From positions 2,542,001 through 2,606,000 of the forward strand of contig OY764545.1 of NCBI GenBank assembly GCA_963668495.1: DNA of 64,000 bases, read 5' to 3'. The notes under the pieces are model-generated. The model was given only the letters and a program-made list of their open reading frames with translations, did no database searches and was not told the origin of the DNA. Every line of letters starts with the position of its first letter. The stretch's first letter is position 1. The position numbers and the translations under genes are program-made. Of the stretch, positions 43,260 through 51,429 are shown piece by piece. The stretch is from Oleispirillum sp963668495. Lineage in GTDB: Bacteria; Pseudomonadota; Alphaproteobacteria; Rhodospirillales; Rhodospirillaceae.

Positions 43260-44357
43260 TCAGATTTCCCCAACGTATGTTCCAAGGCCTCGTGCGGTGT
43301 GGACCAACGGATCATGTGGGTCAAGCTGACGTGCGCCAACGGCAACGATATCATCAATCCCCACATCCATAACACCACGGTCACGCCACGCCACCATGCG
43401 TCCGAATCGGCCCCGTGCGGCAAGGTCCACCGCATGCACCCCAAATGAAGAGGCCAAAACCCGATCAGAAGCCGAAGGCGTGCCGCCACGTTGCACATGT
43501 CCAAGAACGGTCACACGAGATTCGACTTCCATGCGATTGGATAGTTCTTCGCTCAGGTAATCACCAATTCCGCCATAACGTTTTTGACCGTCACTCATGC
43601 GTCGGGTTGCCATCTCGCCGTTTTCCATGGCAACACCCTCTGCCACGACAACTAGCGCATGACGGCGGCCTTCTTCGTGGACCTGTTTCAATTTGGCAAC
43701 GACGCTGTCAAGGGTATACGGGATCTCTGGTATCAGAATGACGTCTGCACCCCCGGCAATCCCTGAATGCAGCGCAATGTGGCCTGCATCCCGGCCCATC
43801 ATCTCACAAATCATTACCCGGTGATGGCTTGCCGCTGTCGGCTGCAAGTGATCCAATGCATCCACACAGACCCGAATAGCGCTGCTGAAACCAACCGCCG
43901 ATTCGGTAAACGGCACATCGTTATCAATGGTTTTCGGAATGCCGATCATTGGGATATCGCCCTTGCGGCATAACTTGCGCAAAATTGCCTGACTGCCATC
44001 ACCACCGATCACGATCAAGGCATCCAACCCCAATTCATTATAGCCATCAATAAAGTCTTGAGACCTGTCCTGCTTGCTGCCATCCGGCATTGGGAAAGCA
44101 AAGGGATCGCCTTTATTCGTGGTCCCCAACATGGTTCCGCCCATGCGCAGGATATCCCCGGCAAAGATATTCAAATCAAGTTTGACGTACTGCAAAGGCC
44201 GGGTCATAAGGCCCATACTGCCGTCCATGATCCCATAGACTTCCATATCATAGTGCCGCACCGCCCGAGCAACGACAGCCCGGATCACAGCATTCAGCCC
44301 GGCACAGTCGCCGCCACTGGTCAGAATTCCTATACGTTTGACAACCGACTTAGGCAT
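43260..44357 (-). CDS. pfkA: 6-phosphofructokinase
   Basis: 365 residues. 'GILTSGGDCAGLNAVIRA', 'IGGDGSQAI' (Gly at the residue that selects ATP over pyrophosphate), 'PKTIDND' (Lys at the position that is Gly in E. coli PfkA) and 'MGRDAGHIAL' are present. The Gly/Lys combination occurs in ATP-using enzymes of the pyrophosphate-type lineage, so ATP is the likely donor, but this needs assay. It commits carbon to glycolysis. Converges with ubiX with 19 bases between stops. Confidence 0.93.
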   Translation of the reverse strand: MPKSVVKRIGILTSGGDCAGLNAVIRAVVARAVRHYDMEVYGIMDGSMGLMTRPLQYVKLDLNIFAGDILRMGGTMLGTTNKGDPFAFPMPDGSKQDRSQDFIDGYNELGLDALIVIGGDGSQAILRKLCRKGDIPMIGIPKTIDNDVPFTESAVGFSSAIRVCVDALDHLQPTAASHHRVMICEMMGRDAGHIALHSGIAGGADVILIPEIPYTLDSVVAKLKQVHEEGRRHALVVVAEGVAMENGEMATRRMSDGQKRYGGIGDYLSEELSNRMEVESRVTVLGHVQRGGTPSASDRVLASSFGVHAVDLAARGRFGRMVAWRDRGVMDVGIDDIVAVGARQLDPHDPLVHTARGLGTYVGEI

Positions 44358-44502
44358 AGAGGTCCCCTTTGTTCATTCTGCACAATCGCACCGATACGAC
44401 CTGCTGCAATCAGATTTTTCCACCGAAAGGACGCAAAGCGTACCACCCATGAAGAAAATCTGTTACGGTACACATAGTAAATCATTTTAGTGCTTTAAGG
44501 AC

Positions 44503-44706
44503 ATGAACCTTTCTGAAGAAGAAATAATCAGCCGCCTGGAGGTTTTGCGACTGGAACATCGTGACCTTGACGACGTGATCAGTCGCTTGGACACCGATGT
44601 GGTGGCGAATCAACTGCAGAAGCAGCGTCTGAAAAAACGCAAATTGATTCTGAAGGATGAAATTGTCAGTCTTGAGGCGGCACTTCACCCGGACATCATT
44701 GCCTAA
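44503..44706 (+). CDS. YdcH/DUF465 family small protein
   Basis: 67 residues, 'EVLRLEHRDLDDVISRL' and 'LQKQRLKKRKLILKDEIVSLE', the standard DUF465 helical hairpin. Single gene with a terminator. Function unknown. It is the second such gene within 2.2 kb; the other lies on the opposite strand at 42338. Confidence 0.9.
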   Translation: MNLSEEEIISRLEVLRLEHRDLDDVISRLDTDVVANQLQKQRLKKRKLILKDEIVSLEAALHPDIIA

Positions 44707-44763
44707 TCAGCCCGGATAAGGGTATACACCCACACAATCATTCTGTTTTACGAATTCAGCATC

Positions 44764-44785
44764 AAGCGGCTGTTTCGCCGCTTTT
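44764..44785 (+). terminator. Intrinsic terminator before purE
   Basis: AAGCGGC (44764-44770) pairs with GCCGCTT (44777-44783), then a short T-run. Confidence 0.8.
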
Positions 44786-44842
44786 GTATATGTTTTAAAC
44801 TGCGAATGCTTTGACACTTAACCGACAGGAAGCCTTCACCTT

Positions 44843-45340
44843 ATGACCCAAGCCTTGGTTGGAATCATCATGGGTAGCCAGTCTGACTGGGATACCATGC
44901 GCAATGCGGCAGAAACTCTGGATGCTCTTGGTGTCAGCTATGAAACACGTATTGTTTCAGCGCACAGAACACCGGATCGTATGGCTGATTATGCCAAAAC
45001 CGCACGCGAACGCGGCATCAAGGTCATTATCGCGGGCGCCGGTGGCGCAGCCCACTTGCCGGGAATGACCGCTGCCATGACTTCGGTCCCGGTGTTAGGT
45101 GTTCCCGTACAAAGCCGCGCCCTTGACGGTATGGATAGCCTGCTGTCCATCGTTCAAATGCCTGGTGGCATCCCGGTTGGTACATTGGCTATCGGTAAAG
45201 CCGGAGCCATCAACGCCGCCTTGCTTGCCGCTTCCATTCTCGGCACAAGCGATCCGAAAGTGGTCGAAGCATTAGACGCATGGCGCGCCAAACAAACGGC
45301 ATCGGTTGCGGAAATTCCCGTCGATACCCCTGCCCTATAA
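44843..45340 (+). CDS. purE: 5-(carboxyamino)imidazole ribonucleotide mutase
   Basis: 165 residues. 'GIIMGSQSDWDTM' and 'VSAHRTPDRM' plus 'GAGGAAHLPGMTAA' are the class I PurE signature. It moves the carboxyl group of N5-CAIR in purine synthesis. It is followed at 22 bases by purK, so the two form an operon. Confidence 0.97.
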   Translation: MTQALVGIIMGSQSDWDTMRNAAETLDALGVSYETRIVSAHRTPDRMADYAKTARERGIKVIIAGAGGAAHLPGMTAAMTSVPVLGVPVQSRALDGMDSLLSIVQMPGGIPVGTLAIGKAGAINAALLAASILGTSDPKVVEALDAWRAKQTASVAEIPVDTPAL

Positions 45341-45362
45341 CTACGATAACGGACATAAACTC

Positions 45363-46466
45363 ATGACGAAGGCGTCTCCTCCGGTTATTGCTCCGGGCTC
45401 GACCATTGGCATATTGGGCGGTGGTCAATTGGGCCGCATGGCGGCTCAGGCTGCCGCACAAATGGGCTATCACTGCCACATTTACTGCCCTGAAGCAGAT
45501 GCCCCGGCCTTTGAAGTCGCCGCATACCACACCGTTGCAGCCTATGACGATCTGGACGCATTGGATGCCTTCGCTGAAGCCGTAGACGTCGTCACCTTTG
45601 AATTTGAGAATATTCCTGCTGACAGCGTTGCTCGGCTTGCACAAAAGACCGTGGTGCGCCCGTCATGGACCGTGCTGGAAACAGCACAAGATCGCGTGCT
45701 GGAAAAAACCTTTTTCAATAAGATCGGCGCCCCAACCGCGCCATGGAAACCCATCGACAGCATCGAGGGACTACGCGAGGCCATTGCGGACCTTGGTACG
45801 CCCTGCATCCTTAAAACCCGTCGTTTTGGCTATGATGGCAAAGGACAGGTTCGAATCAACTCCCCGGCTGAGGCCGATGCCGCATGGAAAGCCATTGCGG
45901 AATCGCCATCCATCCTTGAAGGCTTCGTCAGTTTTACCCGTGAAGTCTCCGTCATTGTTGCTCGCTCCGCCCGCGGTGACGTCAGTACCTATGACGTGGT
46001 TGAGAATATTCACACCAATCATATTCTGGATGTGACACGGGCCCCGGCTTCCATTACCGAGGCTCAGGCTGAACGGGCCAACGCCATTGCCCACCATGCA
46101 GCGGTTGAGTTGAAGCTGGAAGGCCTTTTGGCGGTGGAAATGTTCATTACCCACGAAGGACAAGTCGTGGTCAATGAAATGGCTCCACGTCCGCATAACT
46201 CAGGACACTGGACCATGGACGCCTGCATCACCGATCAGTTTGAGCAATTCCTGCGGGCTGTCTGTAATGTTCGCCTTGGCAATTCGGAACGACACAGCAA
46301 TGCCGAAATGAAAAATCTGCTCGGCTCCGACATTGAAGCATGGGAAAAGGCCTTGTCGGACCCCAATACCAAGCTGCATTTGTACGGTAAATCGGAACCG
46401 CGCTCAGGCCGGAAAATGGGACATACAACTCGGGTCATTCCGCGCTGGAAAAACAGTACCCATTAG
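45363..46466 (+). CDS. purK: 5-(carboxyamino)imidazole ribonucleotide synthase
   Basis: 367 residues, ATP-grasp fold. 'IGILGGGQLGRMAAQAA' start, 'LKTRRFGYDGKGQ' ATP site, and 'EMAPRPHNSGHWTMD' C-terminal motif. It makes N5-CAIR from AIR, bicarbonate and ATP for PurE. ATG at 45363 gives the standard N-terminus; the ORF to 45306 overlaps purE. Confidence 0.97.
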   Translation: MTKASPPVIAPGSTIGILGGGQLGRMAAQAAAQMGYHCHIYCPEADAPAFEVAAYHTVAAYDDLDALDAFAEAVDVVTFEFENIPADSVARLAQKTVVRPSWTVLETAQDRVLEKTFFNKIGAPTAPWKPIDSIEGLREAIADLGTPCILKTRRFGYDGKGQVRINSPAEADAAWKAIAESPSILEGFVSFTREVSVIVARSARGDVSTYDVVENIHTNHILDVTRAPASITEAQAERANAIAHHAAVELKLEGLLAVEMFITHEGQVVVNEMAPRPHNSGHWTMDACITDQFEQFLRAVCNVRLGNSERHSNAEMKNLLGSDIEAWEKALSDPNTKLHLYGKSEPRSGRKMGHTTRVIPRWKNSTH

Positions 46467-46541
46467 GTCTATAAACAACATATCCAGTCATGCTGTTCTC
46501 TGCCCAGTTGCGACAGAACAGCCAATTTTTAGGTCGTACCC

Positions 46542-47228
46542 GTGGAATCTCTGCTTCAATCCCTTGGCTACTCGGACCTTAAGGAATTCCTCCATGCATG
46601 GGGATATGTGGCGATTTTAATCGGCACATTTCTTGAGGGCGAAACCATTGTTATCATTGCCGGTGCATTTGCTGCGCTTGGCTTCATGAATCTGCCGTTG
46701 GTGTTTATCACTGCCGTTCTTGGGACTTTCTTTGGCGATCAGGTGTACTTCACCATCGGCAAGAAATGGGGCACCAAGCTCCTGATGCGTCGCCCAAAGA
46801 TGAAACAGAAATCCCGGTCCGTTTTCCGCCTGCTGAAGAAACACGAAACCGCGTTTATTCTGTCATTCCGATTTATCTATGGCCTGCGCAATGTCAGCCC
46901 GTTTGTTATCGGCATGAACGGCATCCGCCACCCCCGATTTGCAGCCCTCAATTTCATTGCCGCATTTGTTTGGGGCATCGCCTTTGCCGGCGGTGGCTAT
47001 CTGCTGGGGAAAGCCTTTAAAGGCATTTTGAATGATAACGAACACATTCTTGACCACATTCACTACTACATCTTCTTTACCATTGTCGGCTTTGTCTGCT
47101 TGGTCAGCCTGATTGTGTACATTGTGCGTCGTATTCAGGGAACAACGGATCCTCGCATATTGCGTTTGCGCCGTATTCAGGCCATTCGTGAAGCGGCAAA
47201 GGCCGAGGCAGAAACCCCAGCCAACTAA
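46542..47228 (+). CDS. DedA family membrane protein
   Basis: 228 residues with several membrane helices. 'GTFLEGETIVIIAGAFAALG' and 'FFGDQVYFTIGKKWG', and 'RFIYGLRNVSPFVIGM' match the DedA/VTT family, implicated in lipid carrier or phospholipid flipping. Start GTG at 46542. A conserved Glu and the Arg of the 'R-G-R' type region are present. The C-terminus is a basic cytoplasmic helix. Confidence 0.93.
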   Translation: MESLLQSLGYSDLKEFLHAWGYVAILIGTFLEGETIVIIAGAFAALGFMNLPLVFITAVLGTFFGDQVYFTIGKKWGTKLLMRRPKMKQKSRSVFRLLKKHETAFILSFRFIYGLRNVSPFVIGMNGIRHPRFAALNFIAAFVWGIAFAGGGYLLGKAFKGILNDNEHILDHIHYYIFFTIVGFVCLVSLIVYIVRRIQGTTDPRILRLRRIQAIREAAKAEAETPAN

Positions 47229-47429
47229 ATTAAAATCAGCATGCACAAAGTCGCAGAACCGTTGAAATTTCGGCTTCACAAGCCATCTTGTGTGTGTTAG
47301 GAAGTGCCACTCGTCGTTAACCGCTGCAATATTGCGGCGGTCGACAATTGAACTGATACCATCGCATTGGTGACACCCGGCAGGACGCGCCCTGAAACAT
47401 GCGCTCCGCCACAACTGGAGGATAGACAA

Positions 47430-47636
47430 ATAGTTCACGTTCTCGTTCGCGACAATAATGTCGATCAAGCTCTGAAAGCCCTGAAAAAGAAAATGCAACG
47501 TGAAGGCGTTTTCCGTGAAATGAAACTGCGCCGCAGCTTTGAAAAGCCGTCCGAGAAAAAAGCTCGTGAAAATGCTGAAGCTGTTCGTCGCGCACGCAAG
47601 CTGGAACGCAAGCGTCTGGAACGCGAAGGCTTCTAG
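47430..47636 (+). CDS. rpsU: 30S ribosomal protein S21, apparently starting at ATA
   Basis: 68 residues: 'VHVLVRDNNVDQALKALKK', 'KMQREGVFREMKLRRSFEKP' and a basic C-terminus, standard S21. The family N-terminus is M-x-V-x-V-R-D-N, and the codon in that place is ATA at 47430. GGAGG at 47417-47421 lies exactly eight bases before it. No ATG, GTG or TTG exists at or near this spot in frame; the nearest alternatives, GTG at 47370 and TTG at 47367, lack a ribosome binding site and would add about 20 residues unlike S21. AUA starts are rare and, like AUU in infC, would be sensed by IF3. Confidence 0.8.
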   Translation: MVHVLVRDNNVDQALKALKKKMQREGVFREMKLRRSFEKPSEKKARENAEAVRRARKLERKRLEREGF

Positions 47637-47755
47637 GAAGCCACTACACACCTAACAGTGTGGCACCAATGCACTTCACCCGGCCTGAACCATCAGGTCG
47701 GGAGTGGATAACAGCGTGCCGAAACCTCAGTTCTTTTGAATGGACGGTGATACCA

Positions 47756-47792
47756 AAATCCGCCTCTTGGCTCTGCCATCGGCGGTTTTTTT
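47756..47792 (+). terminator. Intrinsic terminator downstream of rpsU
   Basis: CCGCC (47760-47764) pairs with GGCGG (47781-47785), flanked by AAAAT and seven T. The loop is 16 bases. Confidence 0.75.
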
Positions 47793-48101
47793 GTGCCTGC
47801 AAAGCATAAGATGCAGCGAAGGTTTGTGAAAGAGAACCACCCTTCTTGCAATCTCTCTCCTCGCCTTGCCATGTTTCCAGCAAACCAAATGCGCATCATT
47901 AGGGCCTGGGCTTCTAAGCATTGAAAGCACAACACCCTGTGGCTTTAACAAGCTTGAACGCAACAGGCACATTGACTGCTTTTACTGCGCCCCAACCCAC
48001 TCAGGGACAGGCGCTATAATGAAGCCATGCAAGGGACACCGCCACGGCGTCGACATCCATAACTACGCTATGGATAAAAATCTTTAAGCCCGACTGCATA
48101 C
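47793..48101. other. Region between rpsU and pntB terminators, no gene seen
   Basis: About 310 bases. Short ORFs on both strands lack ribosome binding sites and family features. A TATAAT at about 48015 has no matching -35 element at 16-18 bases. I see no tRNA fold. A small RNA cannot be excluded. Confidence 0.35.
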
Positions 48102-48132
48102 AAAAAGAGCGGCCCGTGCAGGCCGCTCTTTT
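48102..48132. terminator. Bidirectional terminator of the pnt operon
   Basis: AAAAAGAGCGGCC (48102-48114) pairs with GGCCGCTCTTTT (48121-48132) around a six-base loop. It terminates pntB on the minus strand. Confidence 0.93.
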
Positions 48133-48154
48133 ACAGTTGAGGATGAAGCAAGCC

Positions 48155-49546
48155 TTACAGGGCTTGGACAATTTCCTCGGTCATTTTCTTCGCATCGCCC
48201 AACAACATCATAGTGTTGTCAGCAAAGAACAGCGGGTTATCCACACCTGCATAACCGGTTGCCATGGACCGTTTCACGAACAGCACGGTTTTGGCTTTTT
48301 CGACCTCAAGGATCGGCATACCATAGATCGGGCTGGACGGGTCGGTTTTGGCGGACGGGTTGGTCACGTCGTTCGCACCAATCACGTAGACCACATCAGC
48401 AGTGGAGAATTCGTGGTTGATTTCTTCCAGCTCAAACACTTCGTCATACGGCACGTTGGCTTCTGCCAACAGCACGTTCATGTGCCCCGGCATACGACCA
48501 GCAACCGGATGGATTGCGTATTTGACTTCGACGCCTTCAGCTTTCAAGGAGTCAGCCATTTCACGCAGAGCATGCTGCGCTTGCGCAACAGCCATACCGT
48601 AACCCGGAACGATAATGACCTTAGATGCGTTTTTCATGATGAAGCCAGCATCATCTGCAGAGCCCAATTTCGCCGTACGATCACCCATGTCCGCAGCAGA
48701 AGCAGCGGCATCATCGCCACCGAAACCACCAAGGATCACGTTAAAGAACGAACGGTTCATGCCCTTACACATGATGTAGGACAGGATCGCACCGGAAGCA
48801 CCGACCAAAGCACCCGTGATAATCAACAGGCTGTTGGCCAAAGTGAAGCCGATACCACATGCTGCCCAACCGGAATAGGAGTTCAACATGGACACCACAA
48901 CCGGCATATCCGCACCACCAATCGGCAGGATCAGCAAGAAGCCGAGAGCCAACGAGATCAGCAAGATCATAAAGAACAGGGTTTTGCTTTCCGTGCCGGA
49001 GAATACGGCGATCAGAACCAGCATGGTAATGCCCAGCAACAGGTTCAGGATATGTTGTCCCTTGAACTGAAGCGGCTTACCGGAGACCAAACCCTGCAAT
49101 TTGGCAAATGCGACCAAGGACCCGGTGAAGGTGATCGCACCCACTGCCGTACCCAAGGACATTTCAATCAAAGACCCGGTATGGATATTGCCGGTGGTCC
49201 CGATGTTATAAGCTTCTGGAGCCAACAGAGCCGCCGTTGCCACGAACACAGCCGCCAAACCGACAAGGCTGTGGAACGCTGCGACCAGCTGCGGCAGTGC
49301 CGTCATGACGATCTTACGTGCGATAACCGCACCGATGCCGCCACCGATAGCAATACCCAGAATAATCCAGACGTAGTTGACCACAACCGGGGATGCCAGT
49401 GTGGTGATGATGGCAATCGTCATACCGACGATACCGTACATATTACCTTGACGCGCAGACTCCGGTGAGGAGAGCCCTTTCAGCGCCATGATGAAACAGA
49501 TGCCCGCAATGATGTAGGCGAGCATGGTTACGCTTTCCGCTGCCAT
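48155..49546 (-). CDS. pntB: NAD(P) transhydrogenase subunit beta
   Basis: 463 residues. About eight membrane helices in the first 260 residues, then the NADP(H)-binding domain III with 'VIIVPGYGMAVAQAQHALRE', 'VAGRMPGHMNVLLAEANVPY' and 'VIGANDVTNP'. It couples hydride transfer from NADH to NADP+ with proton entry. Third gene of the operon, 15 bases after pntAB. Confidence 0.97.
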   Translation of the reverse strand: MAAESVTMLAYIIAGICFIMALKGLSSPESARQGNMYGIVGMTIAIITTLASPVVVNYVWIILGIAIGGGIGAVIARKIVMTALPQLVAAFHSLVGLAAVFVATAALLAPEAYNIGTTGNIHTGSLIEMSLGTAVGAITFTGSLVAFAKLQGLVSGKPLQFKGQHILNLLLGITMLVLIAVFSGTESKTLFFMILLISLALGFLLILPIGGADMPVVVSMLNSYSGWAACGIGFTLANSLLIITGALVGASGAILSYIMCKGMNRSFFNVILGGFGGDDAAASAADMGDRTAKLGSADDAGFIMKNASKVIIVPGYGMAVAQAQHALREMADSLKAEGVEVKYAIHPVAGRMPGHMNVLLAEANVPYDEVFELEEINHEFSTADVVYVIGANDVTNPSAKTDPSSPIYGMPILEVEKAKTVLFVKRSMATGYAGVDNPLFFADNTMMLLGDAKKMTEEIVQAL

Positions 49547-49561
49547 TTTTAAGGCCCCCTA

Positions 49562-49966
49562 CTAGCTTTTCTTTTTGAACATGGACAGCATGCGCTGAGT
49601 CACGATGAAGCCGCCGAAAATGTTAACCGACGCCAAAATCACCGCAAAGAAACCCAACACTTGCGAGGCAGAGAAGTCTGCCGGACCGGCTGCAATCAAC
49701 GCACCGACAATAATCACGGAGGAGATCGCATTGGTCACCGCCATCAGCGGTGAGTGCAACGCCGGGGTCACACGCCAAACAACGTAGTAGCCAACAAAAA
49801 CAGCCAGAACGAAGATGGTAAACAGGTACCAGAACGGATCGGAACCTTCTGTTGCCGGGACAACCTGTGCCACGACTTCATGGGACTGGGCCGCGATGGA
49901 CTGAGCCAGATCGCCTGCCTGAGCCGCCAGATTGGCAGCTTTATCTGCAATGGTCTCTGCAGCCAT
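49562..49966 (-). CDS. pntAB: NAD(P) transhydrogenase subunit alpha part 2
   Basis: 134 residues with an Ala-rich N-terminal helix and three membrane helices ('FVGYYVVWRVTPALHSPLMAVTNAIS', 'FFAVILASVNIFGGFIVTQRML'). It is the membrane part of the alpha subunit, separate from PntAA as in Rhodospirillum. Its ATG overlaps the pntAA stop (TAATG), so translation is coupled. Confidence 0.95.
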   Translation of the reverse strand: MAAETIADKAANLAAQAGDLAQSIAAQSHEVVAQVVPATEGSDPFWYLFTIFVLAVFVGYYVVWRVTPALHSPLMAVTNAISSVIIVGALIAAGPADFSASQVLGFFAVILASVNIFGGFIVTQRMLSMFKKKS

Positions 49967-51123
49967 TATTTGTCTCCTTCAGCGGTCAGAGCCGGATGCA
50001 CGACCTTGCCATCATTGGCGACCAGCGTGCCTTTAACCAACTCGTCTTCCATATCCGGTTTCAGATCTTTGGTTTCCTTGTCGATCATCGTTGACAGGAA
50101 GTTCCAGAAGTTCTTCGCAAGCAGCATGGAAGAATCGGATGCCACACGGCCCGGAACGTTGGCTTCACCCATAATGGTGACACCGTATTTTTCGACAGTT
50201 TTGCCATACTCGGACAACGGGCAGTTGCCGCCGGTTTCCACAGCCAAATCAACGATCACCGCACCCGGTTTCATGGTTTTCACCACATCTTCCGGGATCA
50301 GAACCGGAGCCGGACGACCGGGGATCAGTGCAGTACAGATGATGATATCTGCTTTTGCAGCTTGCTCAGCCACTGCTTCGGCTTGCTTGCGTTTATACTC
50401 ATCGTCCATCTCTTTTGCGTAACCGCCAGCGGTTTCCGCATTCTTCATGGCCTCTTCGTCAACCATGACAAATTTGCCGCCCAGAGATTCGACCTGTTCT
50501 TTTGCTGCAGCACGCACATCGAATGCATAGACCACAGCACCAAGACGCTTCGCCGTTGCGATGGCCTGCAAACCTGCAACGCCTGCACCCATGATCAGAA
50601 CCCGAGCCGGAGCAACAGTCCCGGCAGCGGTCATCATCATCGGGAATGCCCGGTTGAAGTTGGCAGCCGCATCAATCACGGCCTTATAGCCAGCGATGTT
50701 GGACTGAGACGACAACACGTCCATGCTTTGTGCGCGAGAAATCCGCGGCATCAATTCCATGGCAAAGGCGTTGACCCCGGCAGCGGCGAGCTGTTCCACA
50801 TACGGCTTGCTTGTCAGTGCCTGCAATACCGAGAACAGTGTTGCTCCCTTCTTCATCATGCCGAGTTCATCTGTGCCTTCGTCCTTTGTCATCGGACGTT
50901 GCACTTTCAACACAACATCTGCGTCTTTCAGCAGGTCTTCTTCTGTTGTGATGATTGTCGCACCGGCATCTGTGTATGCCTCGTCTGTGAAGCTGGCGTT
51001 TGCCCCTGCTCCGGTTTCGACCATGACCTCACACCCAGCACCGACAAATTTCTTGACGGTATCTGGCGAAGCTGCAACACGGGTTTCAAACTCGCGCCGC
51101 TCCTTCGGTATTGCAATTTTCAT
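49966..51123 (-). CDS. pntAA: NAD(P) transhydrogenase subunit alpha part 1
   Basis: 385 residues, the soluble NAD(H)-binding domain I. 'MKIAIPKERREFETRVAASP' start, 'MGAGVAGLQAIATAKRLGA' dinucleotide fold, and the mobile-loop region 'EMDDEYKRKQ'. ATG at 51123 gives the family N-terminus; the extension to 51147 does not. First gene of the operon. Confidence 0.97.
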   Translation of the reverse strand: MKIAIPKERREFETRVAASPDTVKKFVGAGCEVMVETGAGANASFTDEAYTDAGATIITTEEDLLKDADVVLKVQRPMTKDEGTDELGMMKKGATLFSVLQALTSKPYVEQLAAAGVNAFAMELMPRISRAQSMDVLSSQSNIAGYKAVIDAAANFNRAFPMMMTAAGTVAPARVLIMGAGVAGLQAIATAKRLGAVVYAFDVRAAAKEQVESLGGKFVMVDEEAMKNAETAGGYAKEMDDEYKRKQAEAVAEQAAKADIIICTALIPGRPAPVLIPEDVVKTMKPGAVIVDLAVETGGNCPLSEYGKTVEKYGVTIMGEANVPGRVASDSSMLLAKNFWNFLSTMIDKETKDLKPDMEDELVKGTLVANDGKVVHPALTAEGDK

Positions 51124-51429
51124 TAGGTTTCGTCTCCCTACGTTCACATCCGTAATTCATCATTCACTGAGCCACCTCGCCGAACGTGAACAATGTTTGG
51201 CGGCCTTGCGGGTCGTCACACGACAGAATAGTCACACAACAAAGAGACCTTTTCTAGTGAAAGTCTTCCCCAAGATATGACCTAAAACTTTTGTATAGTC
51301 TCAGGCATGACACTACCCACAAGTCAGTACAATCTTCCTACCAACGCAAAAGCTGCAAAGCAAGGGCGTTCTTACGGCTTTGCCCTGCTTTGCCAACTTT
51401 CTGCAAACGTATAACTTTCGTTATGAAGG
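51124..51429. other. pnt operon upstream region and pepF terminator
   Basis: 306 bases. GCAAAGCAAGGGC (51355-51367) pairs with GCCCTGCTTTGC (51382-51393) with one bulge; on the minus strand it follows pepF and is succeeded by a weak T-run, so it is probably the pepF terminator. The pnt promoter must lie at about 51150-51300, where the sequence becomes AT-rich, but I cannot place boxes with confidence. Confidence 0.5.

Noticed and set aside
47644..47935. Short ORFs on the minus strand between rpsU and pntB
   Set aside because: They span a terminator, overlap each other in different frames and have no ribosome binding site.
48116..49468. A 450-codon open frame on the plus strand
   Set aside because: It lies exactly opposite pntB, is rich in His, Gln and Asp as expected from the reverse of a membrane protein gene, and has no ribosome binding site or family features.
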